Origin: Acidobacteriaceae bacterium
GTDB taxonomy: Bacteria; Acidobacteriota; Terriglobia; Terriglobales; Acidobacteriaceae
NCBI GenBank assembly: GCA_030040175.1
Contig: JASHUF010000314.1
Span: forward strand, 1-5,816
Length of the DNA stretch: 5,816 bases
Direction of reading: 5' to 3'
The notes under the pieces were generated by a model, which saw only the letters and a list, made by a program, of their open reading frames with translations, was not told the origin of the DNA and did not search any database. Shown here in pieces: positions 5,392-5,816 of this stretch. Position 1 is the first letter of the stretch; each line of letters starts with the position of its first letter. The position numbers and the translations under genes were made by a program.

Positions 5392-5816
5392 ATGAGCGAT
5401 GGTGCGCAGTACGCACCGGGCCCGGCGAGCGCGGCGCAGGTGGAAAAAGACGGAGAGAAGTGGACGCTGATCCTCACGCGGGAGCTGCGCCACGCGCCGG
5501 AAAAGGTGTGGCTGGCGCTCACCGAGCCCAAGCACCTGGGCCAGTGGGCGCCGTTTGACGTCGATGGGAGTCTGGGTACGGCGGGCGCCAGGGTGAAGCT
5601 CACCTGGGTGGGAACGGGGAACGTCTCCGAAGCGAGAGTGACGCGCGCGGACCGGCCGCGCCTACTCGAGTACCACGATCTGCGGTGGGAGCTCGAGCGG
5701 GTGGGTGGCGGCACGCGGCTCAGGTTGTGGCACGCCATCGATCGCCGCTTCGTGGCGTGGGGCGCGGCAGGCTGGCACATTTCCTTCGACGTCCTGGACC
5801 GGTTGCTCGCGGGTGA
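5392..5816 (+). CDS. SRPBCC/AHSA1-type protein, 3' end beyond window
   Basis: The start and the first 141 residues are visible; the frame is open to the last base. Seen: a polar N-terminal arm (1-20), then the family-opening WTLILTRELRHAPEKVWLAL (24-43) followed by TEPKHLGQWAP (44-54). After the strands VKLTWVG and EARVTRADRP come LLEYHDLRWELE (91-102), GGTRLRLWH (106-114), and the start of the long C-terminal helix GWHISFDVLDRLLAG (127-141). This is the helix-grip START/SRPBCC fold of the AHSA1 (Hsp90 ATPase activator homologue-like) branch, which binds hydrophobic ligands in a central cavity. The ligand is unknown. Only a short C-terminal piece should be missing. The ATG has AGGAGAA at 6-nt spacing. 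Its position as third gene after an ArsR regulator fits a recurrent ArsR-SRPBCC module, in which the regulator controls the partner. Confidence 0.88.
   Translation, partial: MSDGAQYAPGPASAAQVEKDGEKWTLILTRELRHAPEKVWLALTEPKHLGQWAPFDVDGSLGTAGARVKLTWVGTGNVSEARVTRADRPRLLEYHDLRWELERVGGGTRLRLWHAIDRRFVAWGAAGWHISFDVLDRLLAG

Noticed and set aside
4706..5416. 236-codon - strand open frame antisense to arsR and the VOC gene
   Set aside because: The + strand frames encode clear ArsR and VOC domains; the antisense product has no recognisable features.
5346..5780. 144-codon - strand open frame antisense to the SRPBCC gene
   Set aside because: Ser/Arg/Pro-rich shadow of a clear SRPBCC coding sequence.

Overview
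The window looks like a stretch of a GC-rich Gram-negative chromosome. The best guess for the source is an acidobacterium: the ArsR, VOC, SRPBCC and first-gene proteins resemble families I recall as common in Acidobacteriota, and a TolC-like protein implies an outer membrane. This assignment rests on remembered family resemblance and was not searched. I see no insertion sequence, CRISPR array, tRNA or rRNA.

Left part (2-793, + strand): the 3' end of a conserved protein of unknown function, cut by the window edge, followed by a complete 91-aa DUF4242-type small protein. A short convergent gap (794-934) follows. It holds a 10-bp-stem hairpin that may act as a terminator, plus a few smaller dyads.

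Middle (935-4327, - strand, read right to left): a tight three-gene operon. It encodes a processive family-2 glycosyltransferase of hyaluronan synthase/NodC type (411 aa), then a membrane-anchored coiled-coil HlyD/Alg44-like adaptor (362 aa), then a compact TolC-like outer-membrane protein (351 aa). The adaptor most likely starts at a TTG that overlaps the end of the glycosyltransferase gene by 20 bp and lies behind a perfect GAGGAGG ribosome-binding site. Together the three would make a polysaccharide at the inner membrane and carry it across both membranes through a tripartite, efflux-pump-like conduit. The polymer is unknown. This is the most interesting system in the window.

Right part (4328-5816): a 187-bp divergent intergenic region carries a TATAAT box for the leftward operon and a strong TTGACA-N18-TATATA promoter for a rightward operon. 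An imperfect inverted repeat overlies the rightward -10 box. That operon encodes a cysteine-free ArsR-family repressor, a VOC (glyoxalase-fold) protein and an SRPBCC/AHSA1-type protein cut off by the window end. The repressor probably autoregulates the operon through the inverted repeat. Its mRNA is expected to be almost leaderless. The repressor's last ~35 codons form a basic low-complexity tail in which the codon-position signature moves to another reading frame just after a G6 run, so the true C-terminus is uncertain.
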